Assembly (NCBI GenBank): GCA_023418705.1
Contig: JAEZYZ010000499.1
Coordinates: forward strand, 1-24,404
DNA from: Pseudomonadota bacterium
Lineage (GTDB): Bacteria; Myxococcota_A; Polyangia; Polyangiales; Polyangiaceae
Reading direction: 5' to 3'
Length of the DNA stretch: 24,404 bases
Each line of letters begins with the position of its first letter. Position 1 is the first letter of the stretch. A model generated the notes under the pieces. It did not search any database. It saw only the letters and a program-made list of their open reading frames with translations, and was not told the origin of the DNA. This document shows positions 7,601 to 16,090 of this stretch, piece after piece. The position numbers and the translations under genes are program-made.

Positions 7601-9132
7601 AGGAGCAGCCGCTGCCCCTCCACGAACGCCTCGGCCAGCGGGGTTTGAGCGCCGCCGCTGCCGCCGCCCATGCGCGAAGCCCGCCGCCTGCGGTCCCAGG
7701 TGAGCCCGAGCTCGACCGGCAGCTCCGGCGGGGACAGCCACAGCGAAATGCCGGCCTCCGCCAGCACGTCCGATAGCGGCGCGTCGTGGCTCACATGCTC
7801 CTGAGCGCGGTCTAGCCCATCGATCGAGCGGTGGCGTCCGTACTGCAAGTCCGCCTGAAATTCAACAGGAGCAAAACCAAGCGCGGCGCTCACCCGCCCG
7901 GTCCACCCCCAGGAGTAAAAGTACCCCTCCCGCTGCACCACCGTCTTCGTGCGCACGCCGGGCATCTGCGATCGCCACTCTGGGTACGAAAGCGCGCTCA
8001 GCGCGCCGAAGCTTGGATACGCCCCGAGCCGCAGCCGAGAGCTCAGCCGCCCGTGTTTTGCCGAGAAATCTCCCGCCAACCCCGGCGCGAGCAGCAGCCC
8101 CTGGCGGTCGTCGTAGCCGAAGGTTTTGCTCCGGCGGAACTGGTACGCCACGCTCGCCCCCACCGTCGCCGCCAGGGCCGCGCGGCGCAGCGGCGAAATC
8201 CGCTGGTAGTGGTAGCCGGCCGCCAGCGTCTCCGCGAACACCTCGACCCCCACCCCCCGCGAGGCCGCGTCGAGCTCCGCGTCGAGCCGCGCCACCTCTG
8301 CTTCATAGAACCAGCGCCCGCCGTCCTGCCCCGCGCGCCGGTACCCCGGCAAGCTCACCAGCTCCCCCTCGAACGACAGCGCGTGCGTGCCTTCAGGCCC
8401 TCCGCCCGTTGTGGGATCGATCACACCGAACCCGTACTGAAACGCGAACTGGTGCCACATCGCCCTCGAGTAGCCGAGCGCGTCCAGCGCAGGCGCTGCT
8501 GGCGGCGAGAGCCCCGCGAGCTCCCGGTGCCCCTGCACCGACAACCCCAGCGTCCACCCGAGCGCGCTCTGCCCCGCCGACCGCGGCGGCACGCTGCTCA
8601 GGTACCAGGCGAGCTTGTGGAAAAACTCCCCGATCGGCAGCCCCGCCCCCGGCGTAATGATCATGTCGTTGATGCTGACCTTCTCCTTGAACTCGATCAC
8701 GTACTCCCAGATCGTCGAGCCCACGACCGAGTAGCCGAACGACGGCCACACCCCCACCCGGTTGCCCCGCGCCAGCACGTAGAACCCCGCCCCCGCCAGC
8801 GGGTGCGCCACGTAGTTCAACCCGAACGTGTTGTTGTCGAACCGCCACGCCTCCCCCGTCAGCCGCTGCTCGATGCTCGGGTTGTCCCAGTCGAGCACGT
8901 TGCGATCGTCGATCCAGTACCAGGCGGAGGCTGCACCCAGGGCGAGCAGGATTTCGGCGGCGGGGAGGACGAAGTTGGGGGGTGGTTCGGGCACGATCTG
9001 TTCGACTGCGGCTACAGGCTCGGACCGAGCACCCTCATTCGCCGCTGCCGGGCGCACAGCGAGCAGAACCGCAAGCACTAGCAGTCCTCGAGCACACCGG
9101 AGCCTCGCAAATGAAAGGAATGCCGCCCGCAA
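7579..9132 (-). CDS. DUF3943 domain-containing outer-membrane-type protein
   Basis: This is a 517-residue exported protein of the DUF3943 family, whose function is not established. The signal peptide is residues 1-31 (Arg-rich start, LLVLAVLLAV core, PAAA cleavage site). The DUF3943 signature lies at about 95-200: FDNNTFGLNYVAHPLAGAGFYV, then SVVGSTIWEYVIEFKEKVSIND and a glycine-rich PIGEFFHKLAWYL. The C-terminal 250 residues alternate short polar turns with aromatic and hydrophobic residues (LRLGAYPSFGALSALSY, VEFQADLQYGRHR) and end KTGLRL, as expected for an outer-membrane beta-barrel. The frame opens at TTG 9132, with a GAAGG five bases upstream and no better in-frame start before the signal peptide. 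It lies directly upstream of the capsule operon on the same strand, so a surface role linked to capsule is possible but unproven. Confidence 0.82.
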   Translation of the reverse strand: MRAAFLSFARLRCARGLLVLAVLLAVRPAAANEGARSEPVAAVEQIVPEPPPNFVLPAAEILLALGAASAWYWIDDRNVLDWDNPSIEQRLTGEAWRFDNNTFGLNYVAHPLAGAGFYVLARGNRVGVWPSFGYSVVGSTIWEYVIEFKEKVSINDMIITPGAGLPIGEFFHKLAWYLSSVPPRSAGQSALGWTLGLSVQGHRELAGLSPPAAPALDALGYSRAMWHQFAFQYGFGVIDPTTGGGPEGTHALSFEGELVSLPGYRRAGQDGGRWFYEAEVARLDAELDAASRGVGVEVFAETLAAGYHYQRISPLRRAALAATVGASVAYQFRRSKTFGYDDRQGLLLAPGLAGDFSAKHGRLSSRLRLGAYPSFGALSALSYPEWRSQMPGVRTKTVVQREGYFYSWGWTGRVSAALGFAPVEFQADLQYGRHRSIDGLDRAQEHVSHDAPLSDVLAEAGISLWLSPPELPVELGLTWDRRRRASRMGGGSGGAQTPLAEAFVEGQRLLLKTGLRL

Positions 9133-9319
9133 GTTCGCCTTCGTTCTCCCGTCGTCGCTACTCTACCCAGGTGGTCGCTGAAAGTGCACGATCGAGCTTC
9201 CGTTGGTTGATGGCCAATCCAGTGAAACCCGCCATTCCGTCAGGCCGACGAGCGAATTGTTCTCCTCGCCCGACTTGCGGACTTCAATTTGCACCGAGGT
9301 TCTGCTAATTGCCGTTTGC

Positions 9320-10006
9320 ATGACCACGTTGTCGGCCGCCCTCCTCGACGAGGCAAACCTCCGCTCTCGCTGGGACCGCAATGACTCTGTTCGAAAGGTC
9401 GAGGCCTACCGCCGAGAGCTCCTTGCCGATACTCGCTCACTTTCCGAACTGCCCGGAGGTACGGGAATCTACGACCAACAGTTGGTCTCGAAAGCTGCCC
9501 AGGGAAGCAAGGGCTACATCAACTGCTTGAGGCTGTGCCAGCTTGCCCATGATTTTGGCCAACCTGCCGTACTGGAGCTTGGGACTAACTTAGGAATTAG
9601 CTCCGCGTACCTCAGCATCGGCGCCTCCGTGGCAGAAGCCTCCACCCCGGTCGCGACGGGGGACGCATCCCCAGCCCGGCTCTCAATTGCCCAGCGGATG
9701 CACACAACCATTGGTCTAAAAAACCTGACCTACTATCCAGGATACTTCACAGAAACGCTCCAACAGATGCTTACCGATAGACCGCTGTTGGGACTTTGTT
9801 TTATCGATGGAGATCATACCTACAAAGGAACCCTGGAATACTTCCAAATCATTCGTGAACACATGAAATCCGGTGGTGTAATCATCTTCGACGACATCAC
9901 TTGGTCCCCCGAAATGCGTCGTGTCTGGGCAGACATCTCCGCTAGTGGGCCCTTTTCGGCAGAACTAGTCGTCGACGGCGTCGGGTACTTACAGATCGCG
10001 TCATAG
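9320..10006 (+). CDS. Class I SAM-dependent methyltransferase (Methyltransf_24-like)
   Basis: This is a soluble methyltransferase of about 228 residues, substrate unknown. The Rossmann motif I is VLELGTNLGISSAYL, at about residues 85-99 counting from the ATG at 9320. The post-I region is degenerate. The acidic motif IV is CFIDGDHTYKGTLEYF, followed by GGVIIFDDI. The IDGDHTY plus FDDI combination is typical of Methyltransf_24 enzymes, often found in polysaccharide and secondary-metabolite loci. The frame is open from TTG 9203, but that extension reads through non-conserved sequence; ATG 9320 starts a plausible helical N-terminus, though no clear ribosome binding site is visible. Base composition is unlike the neighbours: I count 53 G/C in the 120 bases 9721-9840, while flanking genes are nearer two thirds. 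It stands alone, divergent from DUF3943 and convergent with the giant gene, which suggests insertion by transfer. Confidence 0.85.
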   Translation: MTTLSAALLDEANLRSRWDRNDSVRKVEAYRRELLADTRSLSELPGGTGIYDQQLVSKAAQGSKGYINCLRLCQLAHDFGQPAVLELGTNLGISSAYLSIGASVAEASTPVATGDASPARLSIAQRMHTTIGLKNLTYYPGYFTETLQQMLTDRPLLGLCFIDGDHTYKGTLEYFQIIREHMKSGGVIIFDDITWSPEMRRVWADISASGPFSAELVVDGVGYLQIAS

Positions 10007-10132
10007 TCGCCTCTGAACTCGTGCAACTCGCGTCCGTCCTCAGCCACCTGAGCGGCCGCAGGCTCGTTGTCAAGCCCAACGATTGCGCAGCTCAGCCAGG
10101 ACTAAAAACGGCAACACAGGCTGTTTCCCCTA

Positions 10133-13100
10133 TCACCTCGCCCCGCTTCGGACGAGGGCGAGCTCACGCGCAGTGGTTAGTTCCGGGGCAACCTGCCGCA
10201 ACACGCGCTTCGGCGCTGCGCGCGACATCGACGCGAACTGCTCTGGATTGAGATAGAGGGTCTCGATGGCGCGCGCCAGGCCGTCGGCGTCCTCGGGATC
10301 GGCCAACATGCAGCACGTTTCGTCGGCGAACTCCGGCACGGCGGCGACGCGGTTCGTCACCGGAACGAGCCCTGACGCCATCGCCTCGTCCCGAGATACG
10401 CCCTGGCTATCCCAGCGTGTCGGGCAGAGAAAGATCCCGTAATCCTGGTGCAGCTCAGCGATCTCCTGCTGCGTCAGAAATCGTCGTTCGATCTGAACGT
10501 TCGGAAAGCCGCGCAGCGGCGCAACGGTCTCTTCGAAGACTTTCCCGTCACCGGCAATGAAGAAGTGCAGATCTTCGAAGAAGCTCTTCTTCGACAGCTT
10601 GAGGATGGCTTCGACCGTCAAGTCATTGCCGTACTTTTTGGAGCTGAAGGGGCGAATTGAGAGGATTCGCTTTCGGTGGTCCGGGGTCTTCTCCTGGTAC
10701 CGGAAAAGGTCGGTATCCACTAGATTGTGAATAACTTCGTACTGTGAGAACCGAGGACCAAGCTCCAGGTCCTCGATCACCTCTGACGCGAAGTACTTCG
10801 ACACGAAGATCAGGCGATCGGCGGGACCAAGGCTCGCGACCACGGATCGCCAGAATGTAAGCCGTCGCGCGCTGCCGATTTTTGCTGTCTCGAGCGCGGC
10901 GGGCGTCGTGAAGTCGAACACCCGTCGCGTCCATGGCTGTATCTCGACCCCGTGTACCCAGATCAGTCTACGGACGCTCGGACGCTCCCTCAGGACCGAC
11001 CACATGTCCTCGTTGAGGAAGTGGACGAGCACCGTATCGTACTGATGAGAGTCCAGCAGGGCGGTGAGCGCCCCGCACCCTCCGGTGGTCACGTCGACTC
11101 CGTCGTATTCGTAGTAGCCGAGCTTCTGGCCCTCCGTCAGGCGGAACACGTCGACGGAGCTCCCGCGCCGCCGGTAGTCGACCACCCGACGATGCACGAA
11201 CGCATTGCGGTAGAGGTCCTGGTCCGACGGATAGTGATTGGTGATGACGAGGTACCGGGATCGCCCAAGGAGGGTGTCGGGCGCCTCAGGAACGTGCCCG
11301 CGCACCACGCGCAAGACCTTGCAGCTTCCTGGACCGTAGATGCGCAGCCCGAGCGACACCATGGCGGTATCGGGCGGCAGCTCGAGCACCTCGTTGCGCC
11401 CGGCCGGGCACATCTTGTGTCCAAGCCGCTTCTTCGCAGCGTCCAAGAAGAATACCACCAACTGGACATTGAGCCCTGGCGTCGCGTCCAGGTACACCTT
11501 CGGACCGCCGTCGAAGAACTCGGCCACCGGCCATTGCCGGTTGCCGTACACGTATTGGTGCTCCGTATCGCCCAGGGTCGAGGTCACCAAAAGGGCGCCC
11601 GCATTCAAGAACAGCTCCACGCCTGCCCCTGGCTTCGGGCGCAACGTCGTGGACAGCTCGTCCGCGGTCACCTGGGCCGACGCCTCTCCTCCGAGGTCCT
11701 GCTGGGGTTTGACCGCGGCGGCAGCCTGCAGAAGATCCGCAATCGGGATCCCACGGTCGAGGCTCGGCAAGTCCTCCAGGGTCGCGAGCGCCTCCCCGGT
11801 TAGCCGCCCGGCGCCGTTCTGGCAGTAGTTGAACTCATCCACGGCGAGGCAGCGCGCTTCACCCAGCCGTCGTCGGTGGGCGGAGCTGATCCAGGCCGAA
11901 ACGGGCTCACCGGCGATCAATTCCCTCGCCACGATCGCGGCGCGAGGGATCAAATGCTCAATGTACCGGTACTGCGACCCGTCGCCTCGGAGGCGCAGCT
12001 CCCCCGTGGGGGACATCGCGTACTTGGTGCCTTTCCCGATGACAGACGCGTCCGAGTACCGCGTGGCCAAGGCGAGATCGAGCAGATAGTTCGGACCGTA
12101 GTGGTCCTCCGGAACAAAGGTCGCGACGTGCGTCGCGTCCCCGCAGACAGCGTCGAACGCGACCGTCGACGCTTCGGTCGGGGTGATGCGTTCGTCTCCG
12201 GCCGGGAGAGCCAGATCGGCCTCAACCTCGGGGGGTGCGATGATCAACAGTCGCGTGTGCTCGTAACGTTGGCGTTCATAGGCGGCGAGCAGCGTCCTCA
12301 TCTGCTCCCCAGTCCTGGCGTACGCGACGACGAGCACCTGCGGCAGCGTCCGAGCCACCGGCCTTCGCAGTGCCGTTTCGACGATGTGGCGCAGCCGATC
12401 TTCGTAAGTGTGCTCTCCGAGCGCCTTCCGCAAGCCCGCCAGGCGGGTCTTTCGTTCCGTGACGTCGTCGGCCGCCAACGCCGCGAGCCGCTCCACCGCG
12501 CGGGCGCCATTGTCGGTCGTCACGACGAGATCGCCGAGGAGCAACCGAATCCCTCGCGAGTAGTTGCTGACGATGAGGGTGTTCGAGGCGAGCAGCTCAT
12601 ACACCCGCCGAGCAAACATCGTTTGGGATTGCTTCACCGAGTTCAGGTTCACGGCGTAGCGGTATCCCTTGTATGCGCGATCGATCTGCTCGAACGGGAG
12701 CGTCCCCACGATGAACGGCCGGTATTCCGCGGGGAAGCTGTAATCCGGATTGTCGCTGCCGAAGTTCCGATCGAAGATCTCGATCCCCGTGAACTTCGCC
12801 AGGTGCCCGACCAGCTGCTCGAGGTCGCGCTGGCGCTCCGGGTAGCGGGCATAGTAGGCCCCGGCAAAACACGCGGACGGTTTCCGCTCGTACTTCTCCA
12901 GGGGATTGTGGACGCTGGGCTGGCAGCCAAACGGCAGCAAGCTGACGCGGTCATGTCCCAGGGCACGCTTGTACCGATGCAGGCAGTCGAAGTCCGTCGT
13001 GAAAACGTAGTCGAACAGGCGCGCCACGTTCAGGAAGGTGGCAAAGTGAACGGGATCTTCCTTGTTCCAAAAGACCGTCGGAACGCCCCGGTCGCGGCAC

Positions 13101-16048
13101 CACTCGACGATGGCGACGAGCTCGGCGTTGTTCTGAGCGACCTTGCGATCCCATGCGTCGTCCTTGCCGCGCCAAGCCGATTCGACAAAAAGCAAATCAG
13201 GCGAAAGCGCCTCGATTTCCTGTCGCCAGCCCGCTGGGGTCAGCTGTTGCAGTCGACACTCCGGAGCATACGAGGCGTGCGTGAACTCGTCGCAGATGCA
13301 GGCGACCTTGAGCTGCCGCAGCTGCAAGGGCGCCGCGGGCGTCAGCGCACTGTGGACGCGATGCCTGGGAAGCTCGAGCGAAGCCTTCAGAGCGGGCAGC
13401 CGCGAGACAGCAGGGCTCGGGGGCGGCGTCGATCGCCTGTCGGGGGGCGCCGAGCTGCGGCCAGACGATCGTAGCTCGCGCTCGGAGCGGCGGCGTGCCG
13501 CCTCTTTCTGGATCGCCAACAGGGCCTTTGGCAAACCGCGCAAGTTCTCGCGCGAGCGAAAGCCGTGGATCAGCTGATATCCGAGCTGAAAGGAGATGGT
13601 ATTCTTGGCCTGCACGACCTGGCGCTCCGCAGCTGCCTTCTCGCGTTTCAGGTGCTCGACTTGACGCAGCGCGTTCCGAGCGGCCTGCTCCCGCTCGAGC
13701 AACTGCACGCCGAGATCTCGAAGCTTGGTCTCGTGCTCACGCAGGCTGGCCGCCTGGGCGGCTGCCGCGTCGTCGCGCCGGCGTGCGTCTTCGGCGGTCT
13801 TCTCTTGCAAATGCTGCATCGCCAGCTCGAGCTGACCGGCACGACGAGCTTCGGCCTCGGCGTGGGATCGAGCCTCGGCCACTTGCCGCCGCAATTGCTC
13901 GATCGATCCTTCCAGCCTCGCCAAGACGGCATCGCGTTCATCCAGCGAGCGCCGAAGCTGGGCCTCCACGACCGAAGCGCGTTCGCGAGCCGACGCGAGG
14001 CCTTCCTCGGCGATCAGGGCTTTGGCGCGCTCCTCCTGAAGCTTCGCTTCACCGCGCGCACGCGTCACCTCGAGCTTCCCGCGCGTCGCCTCGAGCTCCC
14101 GCTCGAACGCCGCCGCGTGCCGTCGGTGTGCGTCGATCTGGGCCCGGACATCCGCCAACTCCGAGTTCAGCGCGGCCAGCCGCTCCTCCCCGACGCCCAA
14201 ACGTCCACGGGTCTCGACGAGATTCGCCTCCAGCGCCACCGCACGCTCGCGCGCCTTTTGCAGCTCCAACTCGAGCGCGGCGATGGTCTCGCGCTGTACG
14301 CCCTCGCGCTCTTGTGCCGCCGCGACCTCCGTTTCGAGCGCGGCGATGCTTTCCTCCATGCTCGAGTCTCTATTGGCTCGCTCGAGCGCGACGTTCAGGC
14401 GCCCCACCTCACGTTGAGCCGCTTGAGTTTGCTCCCGGGACCGCTGAAGCTCGGCCGTCAGTCGCTTCAACTCGGCTTCGGCGGCACGCTCCTCCGCATC
14501 CCGCGCCGCCTCCAAGTACGCGAACCGCTCCTCGAGGCGAGCCACTTGGACTTCTGCGGCGTGCCGGACACCGATCTCCGCGGTCAGCTCGGAGCGCAGG
14601 CGAACGATCTGTTCCGATAGGCGCTGCTCGATCGCGTCCCGCTGCTCCGTCAGCTGCTCGGACCTGCGATCCGCCGATGCCAATGCCGCTTGAGCAGCCT
14701 TCAACGCTTGCTGGAGGCTGGCCACCTCGACCTGGGCCTTCGCGAGGTCGTCGAGGGCCGCGGACAGCTTCGCGCCCCGATCTTCGGCGGCGTCCCGTAG
14801 CGCATCCAGGTTTTGGGTCGCGACCTGCGCCTCGATGCGAGACGTCAGGAGCTCTCGCTCGGCCCCTTGAAGCCTCGCCTTGAGCTCGGCGTAATCCCGC
14901 TGAACCTCTGCCCACCTCTCGCGCTCAGCGGAGAGACGCGTCTCCCGTTCGGCGGCTTCGAAGCGCGCCTTTTGCAGCGCCTCCGACGTGCTCAGCACGG
15001 TGGTTTTCAGCTCCTCGATACGGGACTGAAGGTTCGAGGCCTCAGCCGCCGACGTTTGACGGTGAAGATCCAGCGCTGCGTTGGCGTCCCGAAGCTGCTG
15101 TTCCAGGCGCGCCACCATTTGGTCTGCGGCCTTCCGTTCCTGGACGTGCCGGTCGATCTGCTGCTTGTGGTTCTCGGCCAGCTGCTGCATGCGGCTTTCG
15201 ATCTCGGCCGCTCGCGCGCCCGCGCGCTCGAGCTTGCCCTGCAGCTCGGCCACGAGCTTTTGACCCGCCTGACGTTCCCCTTCCAGCTCGGCCTGAACCC
15301 CCTTGACCTTGCTCAGCTCCCCGGTGACGGAGCGGTACTTCTCGTTCGCCTCCGTCAGCTTGGTCCTGAGCGACGTGACGTCATCGACGAGCGTCCGCTC
15401 CACCGAATAAAAGGCGGCTTCGAGCCGCTTCAGGTAACGTTTCGACAGACCGACCCGCGACCGTGATCCGCGAGCTGACCTCGCCACCGCGCAGATCCCG
15501 AGCCACTTTCCGAAGATCTCGACGTCGATGATGTCGAAGTGCTTGTCCAGCAATCGCCACGGCTGCAGCAGATAGAACGTCTGCTTGTGGTCCACGTAGT
15601 CGTTGATGCCAAACGGCACCGTCACGACCACGCGGCCCCCGGTCACCAGGCGATCCGCCACCGCTCCGACGATCTGCTCCGGTTGCACCAGGTGTTCGAG
15701 GACTTCGCCCAGGACGACGCTATCGAACCGCTCTTCCGCCAAGAAGGGCTGACTGATGAAATCTCCATTCAAGAAGGAGACGAGGTTTCGAACGTGCTCC
15801 GGCTCACGAGAGAGGTTTGCCTTGGCTTCTTCGATCACCTTGGGATCGCTGTCGAGCCCGACGACCCGCTTGCCCTCCCTGCCCAGAAGGATCGGAACGA
15901 TGCCTTGGCTGCAACCAACGTCTAGGATCGAGGTCCCTTTGACGGACTTGCAGACCCAGTGGATGCGGCTCTGGGTGTCGCGCATGAACTGCACGCCCAT
16001 GCCGCCGAAATAGGCGTCATAGATACGATCATGGATGTCGCGGGACAT
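10133..16048 (-). CDS. Giant methyltransferase / coiled-coil / multi-glycosyltransferase fusion protein
   Basis: This single frame encodes 1971 residues and starts at ATG 16048, 42 bases after wecC. Domains in order: a class I methyltransferase (about 1-195; motif I ILDVGCSQG at 41-49, acidic VGLDSD, LGEVLEHL at 113-120). An almost uninterrupted Glu/Arg/Ala/Gln-rich coiled coil (about 215-815) comes next, closed by NTISFQLGYQLIHGFR near 816. A CgeB-like glycosyltransferase of the DUF3880/Glyco_trans_1_2 type follows (about 913-1225; VFWNKEDPVHF, FAGAYYARYPERQ, RVYELLASNTLIVSN). A weak GT-A-like region (about 1238-1430; VPEDHYGPNYLLDLALATRY) and a probable beta-sandwich (about 1470-1585) come before the C-terminal GT4 transferase (about 1599-1971; ILSIRPFSSKKYGND, DEAMASGLVPV with E1888). 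It probably assembles and modifies the capsule or O-chain. Roles of individual domains are inferred. No frameshift or stop breaks the frame. Confidence 0.88.
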   Translation of the reverse strand: MSRDIHDRIYDAYFGGMGVQFMRDTQSRIHWVCKSVKGTSILDVGCSQGIVPILLGREGKRVVGLDSDPKVIEEAKANLSREPEHVRNLVSFLNGDFISQPFLAEERFDSVVLGEVLEHLVQPEQIVGAVADRLVTGGRVVVTVPFGINDYVDHKQTFYLLQPWRLLDKHFDIIDVEIFGKWLGICAVARSARGSRSRVGLSKRYLKRLEAAFYSVERTLVDDVTSLRTKLTEANEKYRSVTGELSKVKGVQAELEGERQAGQKLVAELQGKLERAGARAAEIESRMQQLAENHKQQIDRHVQERKAADQMVARLEQQLRDANAALDLHRQTSAAEASNLQSRIEELKTTVLSTSEALQKARFEAAERETRLSAERERWAEVQRDYAELKARLQGAERELLTSRIEAQVATQNLDALRDAAEDRGAKLSAALDDLAKAQVEVASLQQALKAAQAALASADRRSEQLTEQRDAIEQRLSEQIVRLRSELTAEIGVRHAAEVQVARLEERFAYLEAARDAEERAAEAELKRLTAELQRSREQTQAAQREVGRLNVALERANRDSSMEESIAALETEVAAAQEREGVQRETIAALELELQKARERAVALEANLVETRGRLGVGEERLAALNSELADVRAQIDAHRRHAAAFERELEATRGKLEVTRARGEAKLQEERAKALIAEEGLASARERASVVEAQLRRSLDERDAVLARLEGSIEQLRRQVAEARSHAEAEARRAGQLELAMQHLQEKTAEDARRRDDAAAAQAASLREHETKLRDLGVQLLEREQAARNALRQVEHLKREKAAAERQVVQAKNTISFQLGYQLIHGFRSRENLRGLPKALLAIQKEAARRRSERELRSSGRSSAPPDRRSTPPPSPAVSRLPALKASLELPRHRVHSALTPAAPLQLRQLKVACICDEFTHASYAPECRLQQLTPAGWRQEIEALSPDLLFVESAWRGKDDAWDRKVAQNNAELVAIVEWCRDRGVPTVFWNKEDPVHFATFLNVARLFDYVFTTDFDCLHRYKRALGHDRVSLLPFGCQPSVHNPLEKYERKPSACFAGAYYARYPERQRDLEQLVGHLAKFTGIEIFDRNFGSDNPDYSFPAEYRPFIVGTLPFEQIDRAYKGYRYAVNLNSVKQSQTMFARRVYELLASNTLIVSNYSRGIRLLLGDLVVTTDNGARAVERLAALAADDVTERKTRLAGLRKALGEHTYEDRLRHIVETALRRPVARTLPQVLVVAYARTGEQMRTLLAAYERQRYEHTRLLIIAPPEVEADLALPAGDERITPTEASTVAFDAVCGDATHVATFVPEDHYGPNYLLDLALATRYSDASVIGKGTKYAMSPTGELRLRGDGSQYRYIEHLIPRAAIVARELIAGEPVSAWISSAHRRRLGEARCLAVDEFNYCQNGAGRLTGEALATLEDLPSLDRGIPIADLLQAAAAVKPQQDLGGEASAQVTADELSTTLRPKPGAGVELFLNAGALLVTSTLGDTEHQYVYGNRQWPVAEFFDGGPKVYLDATPGLNVQLVVFFLDAAKKRLGHKMCPAGRNEVLELPPDTAMVSLGLRIYGPGSCKVLRVVRGHVPEAPDTLLGRSRYLVITNHYPSDQDLYRNAFVHRRVVDYRRRGSSVDVFRLTEGQKLGYYEYDGVDVTTGGCGALTALLDSHQYDTVLVHFLNEDMWSVLRERPSVRRLIWVHGVEIQPWTRRVFDFTTPAALETAKIGSARRLTFWRSVVASLGPADRLIFVSKYFASEVIEDLELGPRFSQYEVIHNLVDTDLFRYQEKTPDHRKRILSIRPFSSKKYGNDLTVEAILKLSKKSFFEDLHFFIAGDGKVFEETVAPLRGFPNVQIERRFLTQQEIAELHQDYGIFLCPTRWDSQGVSRDEAMASGLVPVTNRVAAVPEFADETCCMLADPEDADGLARAIETLYLNPEQFASMSRAAPKRVLRQVAPELTTARELALVRSGAR

Positions 16049-16090
16049 TGCTCTCTCGCGCTTCAGAGGTCTCGGCGCTTATCCGAAGAC

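Noticed and set aside
13495..14883. 462-codon plus-strand frame opposite the coiled coil
   Set aside because: It is Pro/Arg/Ala-rich and antisense to the heptad-rich coil; it is a shadow of the repetitive Glu/Arg/Ala codons.
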